Both the position numbers and the translations under genes were made by a program. 64,000 bases of DNA from Aplectana chamaeleonis (taxonomy: Eukaryota > Nematoda > Chromadorea > Rhabditida > Cosmocercidae), in assembly GCA_029168955.1 (NCBI GenBank), contig JAPDOI010000009.1, forward strand, positions 4,333,001 to 4,397,000, written 5' to 3'. Under the pieces are notes generated by a model. That model was not told the origin of the DNA. It did not search any database and worked only from the letters and a program-made list of their open reading frames with translations. Of the stretch, positions 23,808-35,300 are shown piece after piece; positions within the stretch are counted from its first letter, which is position 1; the number at the start of each line of letters is the position of its first letter.

Positions 23808-24355
23808 AGGCAGTGGTCGCGATATAGTATGCTTGTCGTCTTTTTCTTTCTAAACACTTTTCTGAGTCTCGAGTAGTAGAACCTGGTAGAAAAAATCGCA
23901 AAAAAACCACTGTTCTGGGCCAAATTTGAAGCCTGAACTTCCTTGTCTTTTGATGGTGGACGAGCCCACTCCACATAATCGGCATCGGCGATCTCTTATA
24001 TGAAGAACATCAGCTGGCTTGAAATTGAATTTTAATCAATGAACCTTCGGATTTATGTACACATCTAGTCAAAAACATTGACTGAAGTGCTTTCTTTCAT
24101 TGCTCAACTGTTTTTATTTGGTAAACTTGCATTTATTTCTTCCTCTGAATGTCGATGATTTTTGACTGCTCGGCACGAGACTTCGATCTTTTTCTTCGGC
24201 GCTGTGCACGTGTGCACGAACTGATTTTTTGGGCTCCAGAAGCTCTAGTTCTAGCCCGTTTTTCACCGCGCTTTTTCCATAGTTTTTCAGCTGTTTTTGA
24301 TCTAAGCTGATTTTTGTAGTTTTTTCGATAACGTTTTTCATCGTGACCACTGCCT
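23808..24355. mobile_element. TTAA-flanked MITE (AGGCAGTGGTC subfamily)
   Basis: Both ends, AGGCAGTGGTCGCGATA and ATCGTGACCACTGCCT, lie against TTAA. Interior words such as GAAGAACATCAGCTGGCTTG and GTGCACGTGTGCACG recur at about 32700-33290, a diverged second copy inside the ABCG gene. Confidence 0.75.
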
Positions 24356-24732
24356 TTAAAGTACACCTTTTCTAAAAGTACACCTCTTTTCAGAATGGAC
24401 CTCCGTTACTCGTATAAGTGTTTGGCGATTCGAATGTGGCTTTTGAGAGAGACAAGTTTGCGCAAGATGTTTTTTCAACATTGTGAGGTTTGAGTATTCA
24501 CAAAAAACAGTGGACCACCCCCACCTCGGTCAAAGATTGCTTTTATGGAGTAACTTCCGATGAAACTTCAGCGAACTTAAAATGATTAAGAAAAAACACA
24601 GAGCTGAAATTTGATATTGCTGTTATTCACGACGAATGCACGGATTCATTTAGGTGATTTGAAGAATTTTTGATTCGATCGGGTTTTTCGGATTCAAAGT
24701 TGAATCGTTCTGGCCCAAGGCGTTGACATTAA

Positions 24733-25165
24733 AGGCAGGGTTCGCGATAAGAAAAAAGTTGTTGTGCTATCCTCATGAGAAGGTAGATCTGGCCATCACA
24801 AATGTGAGAATACGTCTAAAGTTGTAGAAAAAACGCTCAGGAATAAGTTATTGATTAGTGTCCTCCCGCCCCCAATTATCGAGATTTTTAGAAATGCTTG
24901 TTTTGTCAACTTTTATTTTTCTTCTGAAGTAATTTCAGAGCATTTCTGGAGACAACTGACTACTTTAACAACAAAATAAAAAGCGAGTCAGCAGGCATTA
25001 ATGAAAATCTCATTAATTAAAGCTGTATTTAGTCGTTATACCTTGTTTCTGAGCGTTTTTTTTTCTACAAATGTCATGTTTTTTAACTTATTATAACTTT
25101 TGTGATGGCCAAACCTACATTCTCACGAAGAGAGATCGAAAGTCGTTTTTATCGCGAACCCTGCG
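24733..25165. mobile_element. TTAA-flanked MITE, abutting another at its right end
   Basis: The left end AGGCAGGGTTCGCGATAA follows TTAA. The right end TTATCGCGAACCCTGCG touches TTAA at 25166-25169, which is also the left flank of the next element. The interior matches 3829-4271. Confidence 0.75.
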
Positions 25166-25169
25166 TTAA

Positions 25170-25646
25170 AGGCACAGTCCAAGCTCAGGGACGAAATCTA
25201 AGATTTCCACATAATTGTGAAGCACATCCACCCTATACAGCTCTTGCCAAATGAGAGCTCTCAATTCCTCCAAATAAGCGAAATATAGGGGGAAGCCACC
25301 CTGGGGCGCTCATACCAGGAAGCCACTTCGGCACGCCCCTTTTACGATCTTTCGAGCTCAATAGTTACGAAATTAGCGATGATTTCCTATCGATAAATCC
25401 GTTCTTCCCTTCATTCTCAGCCTCTCTATCCATTCAGCCCGGCTCGCATACATCGGTTGCAAATTATGGAAGCTACAAGCCGCGGACAACTCGTCCACCA
25501 TGCTTCCGTAGCTCAATTTTTGAGGGGCCATAACTTCGTTCTTAGAGGGTGTTGTACGATTTCAGAGACATTATTGGAATCAGCGTGGGGCCGTTTCCAA
25601 TATAGACAGAAAAATAGAGAAACGATTTTGAGGTTGGACTGTGCCT
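25170..25646. mobile_element. TTAA-flanked MITE (AGGCACAGTCCAA ends)
   Basis: The element opens AGGCACAGTCCAAGCTC directly after the shared TTAA and closes TTGGACTGTGCCT before TTAA (25647-25650). The interior contains GGACAACTCGTCCACCATG, shared with the AGGCAGTGT family. Confidence 0.75.
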
Positions 25647-26309
25647 TTAAACAGTCCTTGAAAATCCAAGATTCCCCGGCGTGATGAATATTGGATCATT
25701 CATGTAGAGGAATCTTTAAACGACGAAGAAATCGGGAACCATCAATGGTAAACTTTTTACCAACAGTGGATTGTGGGCGCAAAGAACTTACCTCGGGAAC
25801 AGCTGTTGTCTAGTCGTTCAAGAACAGCACTTTTTCAATCGCTCTGTACGGCTCTATAGTATTGTATTTGAGCCTAGCGAGTCGATTCCAATTGGTCTCT
25901 CTTTCCTATAAAGGACGTCACTCTACCATCAGATATTCAAAAAAGTGCGCCGAGTTATAGAAGTGCGCCCTCTATTAGAAGTGCACCTCTATCAGAAGTC
26001 ATCAAAAAGAGGGCTGAGAGTTAGAAGTACACCTTTAATAAAAGTACGTATAAAATAGGGGCCTGAGTATCAGAAGTACATGTACTTCTAAAAGAGAAAA
26101 TACGGTACGTTTTCGGATAATCGATTCATTCAAAATTTTGATGTCATCTTTGCAACCGAATCATTGGAGATTACCAATCTTTAATTTTCCTTTTTTTTAA
26201 ATTTTTTTTTGAAGGATCTATTCATTCCGCATCATCTCTTTCTGGTTGTCCAACTCGTAACCTAAGTAAGACTGAAGGCTTACTCAAGTACAACAAACGA
26301 AACCGAAAG

Positions 26310-26315
26310 TTTATT
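26310..26315 (-). terminator. Poly(A) signal of the ABCG gene
   Basis: AATAAA on the minus strand lies 72 nt past the ABCG stop codon, a plausible position for nematode 3' end formation. Confidence 0.5.
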
Positions 26316-26386
26316 AACGGCGATTATGACTCGGTAAGTACAAAGAAGTACATTTGTCTTTTCTCATAATTTTGTTAGCTCTTTTC

Positions 26387-29300
26387 TCATGTCAGCCTCA
26401 CGCGAAGAATCAAGGCTACAAGTCCAATGATTCGATAAACAATAATGAAGAACACCAACAGCGACATCTCCAACCACATCGGACCCTCTATGCCGCGTCT
26501 CTTCAACAGACCTGAAAAACCGAGATTGGGTTGAATTAAAACAGTAAGAAGTTTTTGAGTAAGAAACAATTGAACTTTTGTTTATTAATTTGTTTATAAT
26601 TTATCTAACTTCGCCTATTATACTTTATTTCATTTTATTTAGCTTTAATTAATTAATTAAATTCTTCTCCTTATTCTTCTTAATTAATTAATTATTTATT
26701 TTTATTTATTCATTCATTTGTTTTTTTATTATTTATTCATTTTCTCTTCTTTTTTCAAATCCCTAGAAGTCGAAACTGATCGGCGAAAATGTTAATTCTC
26801 GACCGATTTGATGCCGAAACGTTGAACACTGCTATGCTTAATCTAACCACTTCTTGAAATCAAAAGATCGAGAAGTCGATGAACTGGTTACGTCACAAGT
26901 ATTTTCCCTATACTAGCGCCCGAAAGTCTTGGGACACATAAATTTCTGAGAAAACTGCTTGTATAAGTACCTCAGCTCAGACTTATCGGAACTGAATGAA
27001 ACTTCGAAAAGTTATTGGGCACCACAACCATTCCTGACACATACTCAAGGTTGAGCTTTGAATGCTCAGTTCGTTTAACTATTTTGCGGTAGTACGACAG
27101 ATTTATCCAATTTACTCAGAACAGGATACCAAAAATTCCAAGCCCATAACAGTTAGTGGTAGTCGAATAAGTTGATGGTTTTCAAAAGGAGAATAATGAG
27201 AATCAAGGCCAAATCAGAAAGAAAGCACCAATTTTTAGAAGATTTATCTCTTTCAAATTAGACGCCCGTTGCCCACATCTTTCACAGAGAAAACGTAATT
27301 TAGCACGTGGCCAGCCAAGTTCTAGAGTTCACGTAACCAATACAGCCTGGTCAATGGACGGGGCTGCGAGGGTAGTTCGCCGAGCGTGATCGAAGCCCGG
27401 TAGCCGGTGATGCCACCAAGACCGCACGGCCAGCCGCGTGGCCCATGAGTCAGACTAAATACCAGGTTGTCCAATAATTCTTGTCCGAAAATGTCACCAT
27501 TTTTTTTTCAACTTTATTGAAAAACAAGTCTAATCAACAATATAATCACCACAGTTATCCACAACAGTGGCCCATCGATTGGGCAGGTCGCCGATGCCCT
27601 TCGCCCAGAACTCCGGGGGCTGCGACTCGAAGAAGTCCGCGATGTCGGAATTGAGGTTCTCGTAGTTGGTGAATTTTCTTGCGGCCAAATAGTGCTTCAG
27701 CGGGCGGAACAAGTGGTAGTCGGAGGGGCGAGGTCCGGGGAATACGGCGAATGCGCAACCGTCTCCCAGCCGAGCGTCGCCAACTTCTGCTGGGTCTCCT
27801 TCGCCACGTGGGGGCGCGCGTTGTCGTGCAGCAGGCGGACTTAGGCCCGTCGGAGACGCTTTTCTCGGATGGCGGCGTCTAGTTTTTCGAGCTCATCGCT
27901 ATAGAGGGAGGCGGTGACCGTCCTGCCTTGCGGGAGCAGCTCGAAGTACAGCATGCCCTTGGTGTCCCACCAGCAGCAGAGCATGATCTTCAGCGGGTGC
28001 AGGTCGGCTTTCGGCGTCGTCGGCGGCTCTTCTCCGCGCGGGATCCAGACGACACGGCGGGCGACGCTGTCGCAGAGGACCCAGCTCTCATTCCCAGTGA
28101 CCAGGTCCTCGAGAAACCCCTTGCGATGCGGACGAAGGAGGGACTGGCAGACGGCCACGCGGCTCTGCTTGTTGACGTCCGTCAGACGGTGGGGGATCCA
28201 ACGGGTCAGAACTTTGTGGTAGCCGAGTAAGTTGAGTCGATTGTGGATGGTGGACTTGCTGCAGCCGAGCGTCGTCGCCAGTTCACGGGTGGTGGCTTCC
28301 GGCTTCTCCTTGATACAGCGACGGACTCCGTCATCATCCACCGTGGAAGGCCTCCCGCTATGCTCCCTGTACTCGAAGCTCTTGTCGCCGCTCTCGAAAC
28401 GATAAAACCAGCGGCTGACTGAGCGTTGGGACACTGCATCCTCCTTGCACGCTCTGCAGATGATGGCGACCGCGGTGCCCGTGTCGTTGCCCAGCAGCCA
28501 CTCGTAGTACACGAACGTACGAATTCGACCTTGGTCCATTTTAGCTTGTACTGGTAGCTAGACGCGGCGACTGCGCCTTATATCCCCTAGCGTAGAACTT
28601 TGGAGAACCTTCTAGAAGGTTCTTACACTTGCCTGATATTATAACACTTCCAAGGAAAATTATAGAATTTTAAAAATTTTCGGACAGGAATTATTGGACG
28701 GCCTGGTATAATACGGGAACCATATGTATGTATGTATGTGTCTGGCCGTTTGGTAGCCCTCATTTCTCTCATGGGTAATACTTCCCCCCCCCCGCTTACG
28801 GGCATTGATTCGAGCTGTTATCACTTTTTCAGCGATGAAACCCACTAATGGCTCAATTTTTAGCCTATATTGAGACTCATTCACTGCAGGCCGGTGAAAA
28901 ATACCTGAAAAGTTCAATTTGGTGGAAGTCCCCGATTGTGTGCCAACTAGTATCACTGACTTTTAAAAAACTTTTCCGCTATACTAGATTTTCTGTAAAG
29001 TTTTCTGTTCGCGAAAAAAGTTTTCTCACATCTCTAAAGACAAAGCTAAGCTTTCCAACTTCATGAAGACAGGGGGAACAATTCGATGGTTTAGTATAGC
29101 CCATGATAGGATCACACTCTTTCATAAAACTGAAACTAAATATTTATTCGAATTTCACTCGATTATTTAGACAATTCCGAGTAATTGTCAACAAAAATTC
29201 TATGAATATACGAAATTCATGAAAATGCAGTAAGAGTCATCCGATTATATTATCCGATTATTTGAAAACTTGAAGTGTCCAAGCACATACAGTTGGCACT

Positions 29301-32300
29301 GATACTAATGATACTTTGCGTTTCTTCTTATGTGTAGGAGCAAACTCGGTATGGCATATGCGTTACGTATGTTATGGCATATGCGCACCGAGTCCGCGCC
29401 AACGAACAACAGGGAACGCAAATTATGTATCACTAGGATCCGTGCCGCCAGTTTAATGAATAGGCCACAGGACGGATTGCCTGAGAATCGATCATGATAT
29501 AATTCAGTGGTGTCATCTTTTTTTAGTATTCCTTCCTCCTTCTAGTTTCGTTCGTGTACAAAATCTCACTTTTAAGTCCTCCTAGTACCTACTAGTCTTT
29601 CTTATGGGTTTTGCTATATACGCAACATATGTAGTTTAAGGACAGTCCACCCACGCCGCCGGCAGCTTTGCTGGTCGATCGTGGGTTGCGAGAACCTTTC
29701 TGGGACCTGTAAACCGAGTCGCAGTAACATCAGACGAATATTGAATGATATCCCAGTCGTGGGGGAGGGCTCGTCCAAAAAATGACTTCATAACGGCCGC
29801 TCGACACGCACGCTTGGGCGGATAGTCTCATTCGGACAGACTTTACACATACTTTCCTATATTTATGTATATACTACTATTTGGTTGCCTATCGATGGTA
29901 CAGAGAAGTCCATGTTGGAGGCACCTAGTTCCTAGTACTATCTCTGGTATTGTTATTCTATTTTGGTTATTTCTTCTTTTTATTGTGGTTAATTCTCGTT
30001 CTTATTGTGGTTATTTCTTCTCCTTATTGTGATTATTCCTTCATTTGTCGCTCTCGGTACGGAATTCGTCATATTTCCCCGCCGGGTCCCAGACTGATTT
30101 ATATTCGTCCTAGCATGATTCACCTCCGGCCTGGTGCTGAAAGAGCGGTTGCCCGCAGCTGCGCGGTGACGGGTGGGTACAGATTGTCGTTAACATGTAT
30201 CGTTTGATGGGAAAAGCATCATGGGTCTGGCATCATTATTACATCATGATTGGGTTACCAAAACAGCACATTTGAAAAAAAAACAAATAGTAGTAGAGCG
30301 GCCGCTTCATTGCATAGTTAGTTCAAACGAAAACTTCAGGTACCTAATCCAGTTTCGCTTGGGCAGTAAACAGTATTGTTGCCATGACTCAGCAGGCCAG
30401 TACATCCTTTTATGTAGGTGATCTGAAAAGTTGTTCGCATTGTGGAGATGATGAATTTAGCGCCACAGTCTAACGTTAGGGCTAAAACTTGATTTTATAG
30501 TCCGCCCACCGTGTGTAGCAGCCTTGCTAAGCGCGAGATCTCAGTTGGATAATATAAGTGAGAAACTGCAGGAAAAAGTCGGCCCCGCCCCTAATACCCT
30601 AAATACATAATCAAGCGTTCCGCCCCAAATAGGGAACACACATCTCTGAAAACGGAGAAACTTGTTTTTGCGCCGATGCTCAAAGACAAAAAGTACAGTA
30701 GCAGAGCTCGTGGTTCCTTTTCCAGGACGGTGTGCGCGGATAGGTTTTTGGGTATTGTGGGCGGGGCCGACTTTTTCCATGTGGTTTCTCACTTAAATGA
30801 GCGAATTGAGATCTCGCGCTTGGCAGGATTGCTATTCACGGTGAGCGGACTACAATATAAAATTTTACCTCTGAGGTTGCACTGCGCCTCTTAATGCAGC
30901 ATACACGATCGCAAAAGTAATTGAGATACCAGGGTTATTTAACTCAGACGACTAGTACTAAAACGCTCACGTCGTTGGAAGCATCAAAAACGAGCCAAAG
31001 CGATCGTTTTGAAGCAATAAAAGCGTACTATGAGAAGGCGGGGTTCCACAGGCAAAGTGGGCGGAGTTTCACAGGTAAAGTGGGCGGGGTTCCACACCTT
31101 GCTGCCCAAAATTGCTCTAAAAAAGGTCATTTCGGCTTGTTTTCGAGGCTTCAAACGGCGCCAACGTTCAGCACCAGGCCATGTGAGTGGAGTAACATCG
31201 ACAGTTCAATCATGTTTGCGCTCGTGTGCCTTTGCGAGCGTGTTGTCCGTTTTCAAGAAAATTAGAAAAACAACCCGCTGTCGCCTCATTTCCATCAAAT
31301 TTTTTCGGGGATTTCATGTCAAATCTCACTACTAGCAACTCCAAGCCTTCAATTCAGGCCATGAAATCGAAAGCATTTTTGAGCGTGTATGCTGCTTTTG
31401 AAGGCTTAGGTGCTCTTGACTTGACACTTCTTAGCTGATGATTCATGAGCGTTTGGGTAGAATGTTTGATCAGAAATAGTAAGTTAAACAATTTCCCCTA
31501 CTTCACTCCGAAAATGAATAAAATCTTGTAAAAAAAAACAGCGCTGCAAATAAGCAACCCCGTTCAGAGGCAGTGTTCTCATAATCCTCAATTTTGAGAT
31601 TAATGGCTGATTCGACTGTTTGGCCCCCGGGTAGAACTGAAACGACGAAGAAATCAAAAAAAATGCATCGCAAACACTGCCTTCAAACTTATGCCGCCAC
31701 TCTGTGGTCGACGCTTTCACAGCGTCATCTACACAAATGCCCCCCCCCCATTAAATAAAGCTCTCACATCGGTCCACTGATTGATCTGCAACGATTCGAA
31801 AGTGTACTTGAAGAACGAGAGATACGTGAATGGTCGCATCCACATCGGCACACTATGGATATTGATGTAGAAGCCGCCAAATACCAGCATCGCCTGCATG
31901 AATCCCGACATCACTGTGATCGCCAGTCCTTCATCACCAAACACACAACCTGACGCGTATCCTGAAAGAGTTGTCAGAAGTTGAAAAGAAAGTTCCTGCT
32001 TCAAACGCAATATATAGAGATATCACGAATGGAAAAACAAGTTTCGTTGAGGCCATGCCTATTTGACATCTCATTCCCAGAGCCACTCATATCCAACCCG
32101 GAAGTTGAACATAGCCCTCCAAACTATTTTGGATAAGCCTTGTGTATAAGGCAGGGGTTATGCTTTCTGTGAAAAGCGACAGCGCAAATCGGCAATATCA
32201 ATTTCCTGTCGATATTGATGGTAACGTCAGTGTCTCTCATGTAGGAAGCCGCGCAAAAGCAATCGGACGCGATATCATTCGATCAACAGCCATCCTCTCT

Positions 32301-35300
32301 TCGTTTTCCCGCGCGCAATTTTTCCCGTCGCGGCTTCTCCCCATCCAGAAGATAACGCGTCGCTCGTCGCTGGAGGTATGATCCTTGCCTAAGGGATCGA
32401 ACCTAATTAGCTTGAGCAGGTATTGAACCCCCTATTCCGTGGACTTTGGCAAGAAAGAATTGAGACGGGGCTGAAACAAATCCGCAATGAGTCAGATCGA
32501 TGGTGTCTAAACTAGTCTATACACTAGAACCACCCAGAATCGGCGAACCAACACTGGTGGCAACAAGCAAATGTTTAAGATAATCTAAGCTGTTATTGCT
32601 GCTATGAAATACCTCCTAAAATCTAATACTTCGTTTGAACCAACTCAAAATGTTTTACCACTTGCATCACTGGTTGGTTACGACGCCCTTTGACCGGGAA
32701 GAAGGACAAGAATTTCAGAAGAGTATAATGTTTTTAATTGTTGTGTAAGTTTTACTAAGCTAAAATGAGATCTTTCCACTTTTATAAGTGTATAGAGCAG
32801 TCCACTAAATTTGGCACATCTACCTCGACGAACTTTCCCGTCTTTCGATGGTGGACGAGCCGACTTCACACCATCAGCATCGATGATATCTCGTATGAAG
32901 AACATCAGCTGGCTTGAAATCGACATCTGATCAATGACCAATTTTCTTTGAAACCGCATGCTCGAATATTTATATCCTCATCTAATCAAAAAATATTGAC
33001 GGAAGTGCTTGCTTTCATTGTTCAACTGTTTTAATTAGTTCAGATTGCGTTTATTTTTGCTTCTGAATGTCACTTAATTTTGACTACTCAGCATGGGTCT
33101 CCGATCTTTTTTTGCGCGGTGCTGTGCACGTGTGCACGGATCGGCAATTTAGGAGCTTATTAACCCTAATTGTAGCCCGTTTCTTGCCCGTGAGCTTCGT
33201 AGTTTTTTGAAACGTTAGCGGACCAAGCTTATTTTTACGGTTTTCTCAACAACTTTTTTCATCCCAACCACTGGTTTGAGTGGAGCGCGCGGTCCTTCAA
33301 AGGCATCGTGCGCGCAAAAATCCGTATCTTATTTTTTCATATTTGCGCAGGCAATTCTCTGACATTCAGGATAAGAGTAAAAGGCCCCATAAAACCATCA
33401 ACATTTTCAAAAAAAACTCGTTTTAAAACGTCTCAAATTATTCTTTTCCCACCCCTCCGTACATTTCGTTGTGTCAGGTGCAATACGTCCGAAGTTTTTT
33501 TCACAAACGTCGGATATGTTTTTCGCTTTAAACTTTTCAAATGGGTGTGCTTCTCTTGCCTTTCTTTAACTGAAACTTATTTAAAAAAGAGGTATCCACT
33601 GGGGAAGTATGGATGTTAGAGATTCTTTACTGCTATGCCAAACGAGGTTTTTAGGTGGAACTTTATTAACGGCCTGACGTTTCGACTTTACGTCTTCTTC
33701 AGAGGCCTAAAAAGTGGTCCGAGATTTATTTAAGCGCCTCCTCCCCCTGACAGTTCTGACGTACTGTAGGGAGCATCGCAGAGGACACGGAAAGATAGGA
33801 AAGCTCACCCCGTAAGTCCATCTTTTGAGCGGAAGATGTCCGCTGCCACCGTGTTAGTATACTAGTAGACGCCACTGAGAGTTACCGCGCTTCCTCTGCA
33901 TAATGATGAATTAGCAAGGAAAACATCATAACTCAAAATGTTGTACAAAAGGCAAGAGGTCACTGGTTATCATGGGGCGTTCGACTCTGCTGTTCATTAG
34001 TGGGTTCATAGAACGGACAATCACAGCGGGGATGACTATGATATAAGGTGTACGATCTTAGCTTGCGAAAGCGAAATATCGGCCAGGAAAACGTTGGAGG
34101 CGTATTTGATCCACGTAAAGAACCCACTAATGAACAGCAGAGTCGAACGCCCCATGATAACCAGTGACCTCTTGCCTTTTGTACAACATTGTGAGTTATG
34201 ATGTTTTCCTTGCTGTTTCATCATTATGCAGAGGAAGCGCGGTAACTCTCAGTGGCGTCTACTAGTATACTAACACGGTGGCAGCGGACATCTTCCGCTC
34301 AAAAGGTGGACTTACGGGGTGAGCTTTCCTATCTTTCCGTGTCCTCTGCGATGCTCCCTACAGTACGTCAGAACTGTCAGGGGGAGGAGGCGCTTGGTAG
34401 GACAGATTTACGAATAAATAAATCTCGGACCACTTTTTAGGCCTCTGAAGAAGACGTAAAGTCGAAACGTCAGGCCGTTAATAAAGTTTAACCTAAAAAC
34501 CTCGTTTGGCATAGCAGTAAAGAATCTAAGATACGATGCCGAGGTTCGAAGAACGGAGAACACGGAGAATACTAAACGAAATACCGCCGCAGTTGTTCTC
34601 CTTGGTGCACGAAGCGCTATCGCTCCGACAAAAGTGGTGGTCACTCGACAGTCCCTGAAGTTCCTCCAGCGATGCAAAGCGACCGACCTGCTTCCGCGAT
34701 TCATTACAAATAAGAGGATTGGTGCATGCTGCCGTTTACCAGAAGATTACTCGATGATTGTGAACATATATCGCTCGATATTACGTGTTGTGATCAGAGA
34801 GAATCAGCGTGTACTGTATTCTTGCATTTTGAGATGTACTTCTAAAGAGCAAGCATGCCGACGTCTTTTGCCTGAACAGACTTGGAGGAGGTTAGAGGGT
34901 GAGTCGAGAACGATTTGTGATTCTGTTCGATCTAGGGCTAAGTCCCGACTTTGTGCAAAGTACGACGCACTTATGGGCTCTTCGCGGAGTCACTCGGACA
35001 GAGGGGAACGTTCACACGTAAACAACCATCAAGCCACTGGTATCAGTAACGCTACTGTTGAAAATCGTAGGACAAGGGTCACTGTTATAGGGGATGCGCA
35101 AATCTCAGAAAATATTGTAAATTTTCTTAGTCTGGGCCCATCCTTCGCCCCAACACAAAACATTAACGCCTTTACATTTCGCAAAGTCGTAGGCGGGCTG
35201 CAAAAAGTCAAAGACATGCTGCGCATAAGAGCTAATAACAACAACTTGGCATCGGCAGGCAACTCTACTGATAGGCAATTTCCAATCGTACCGTTTCCAA

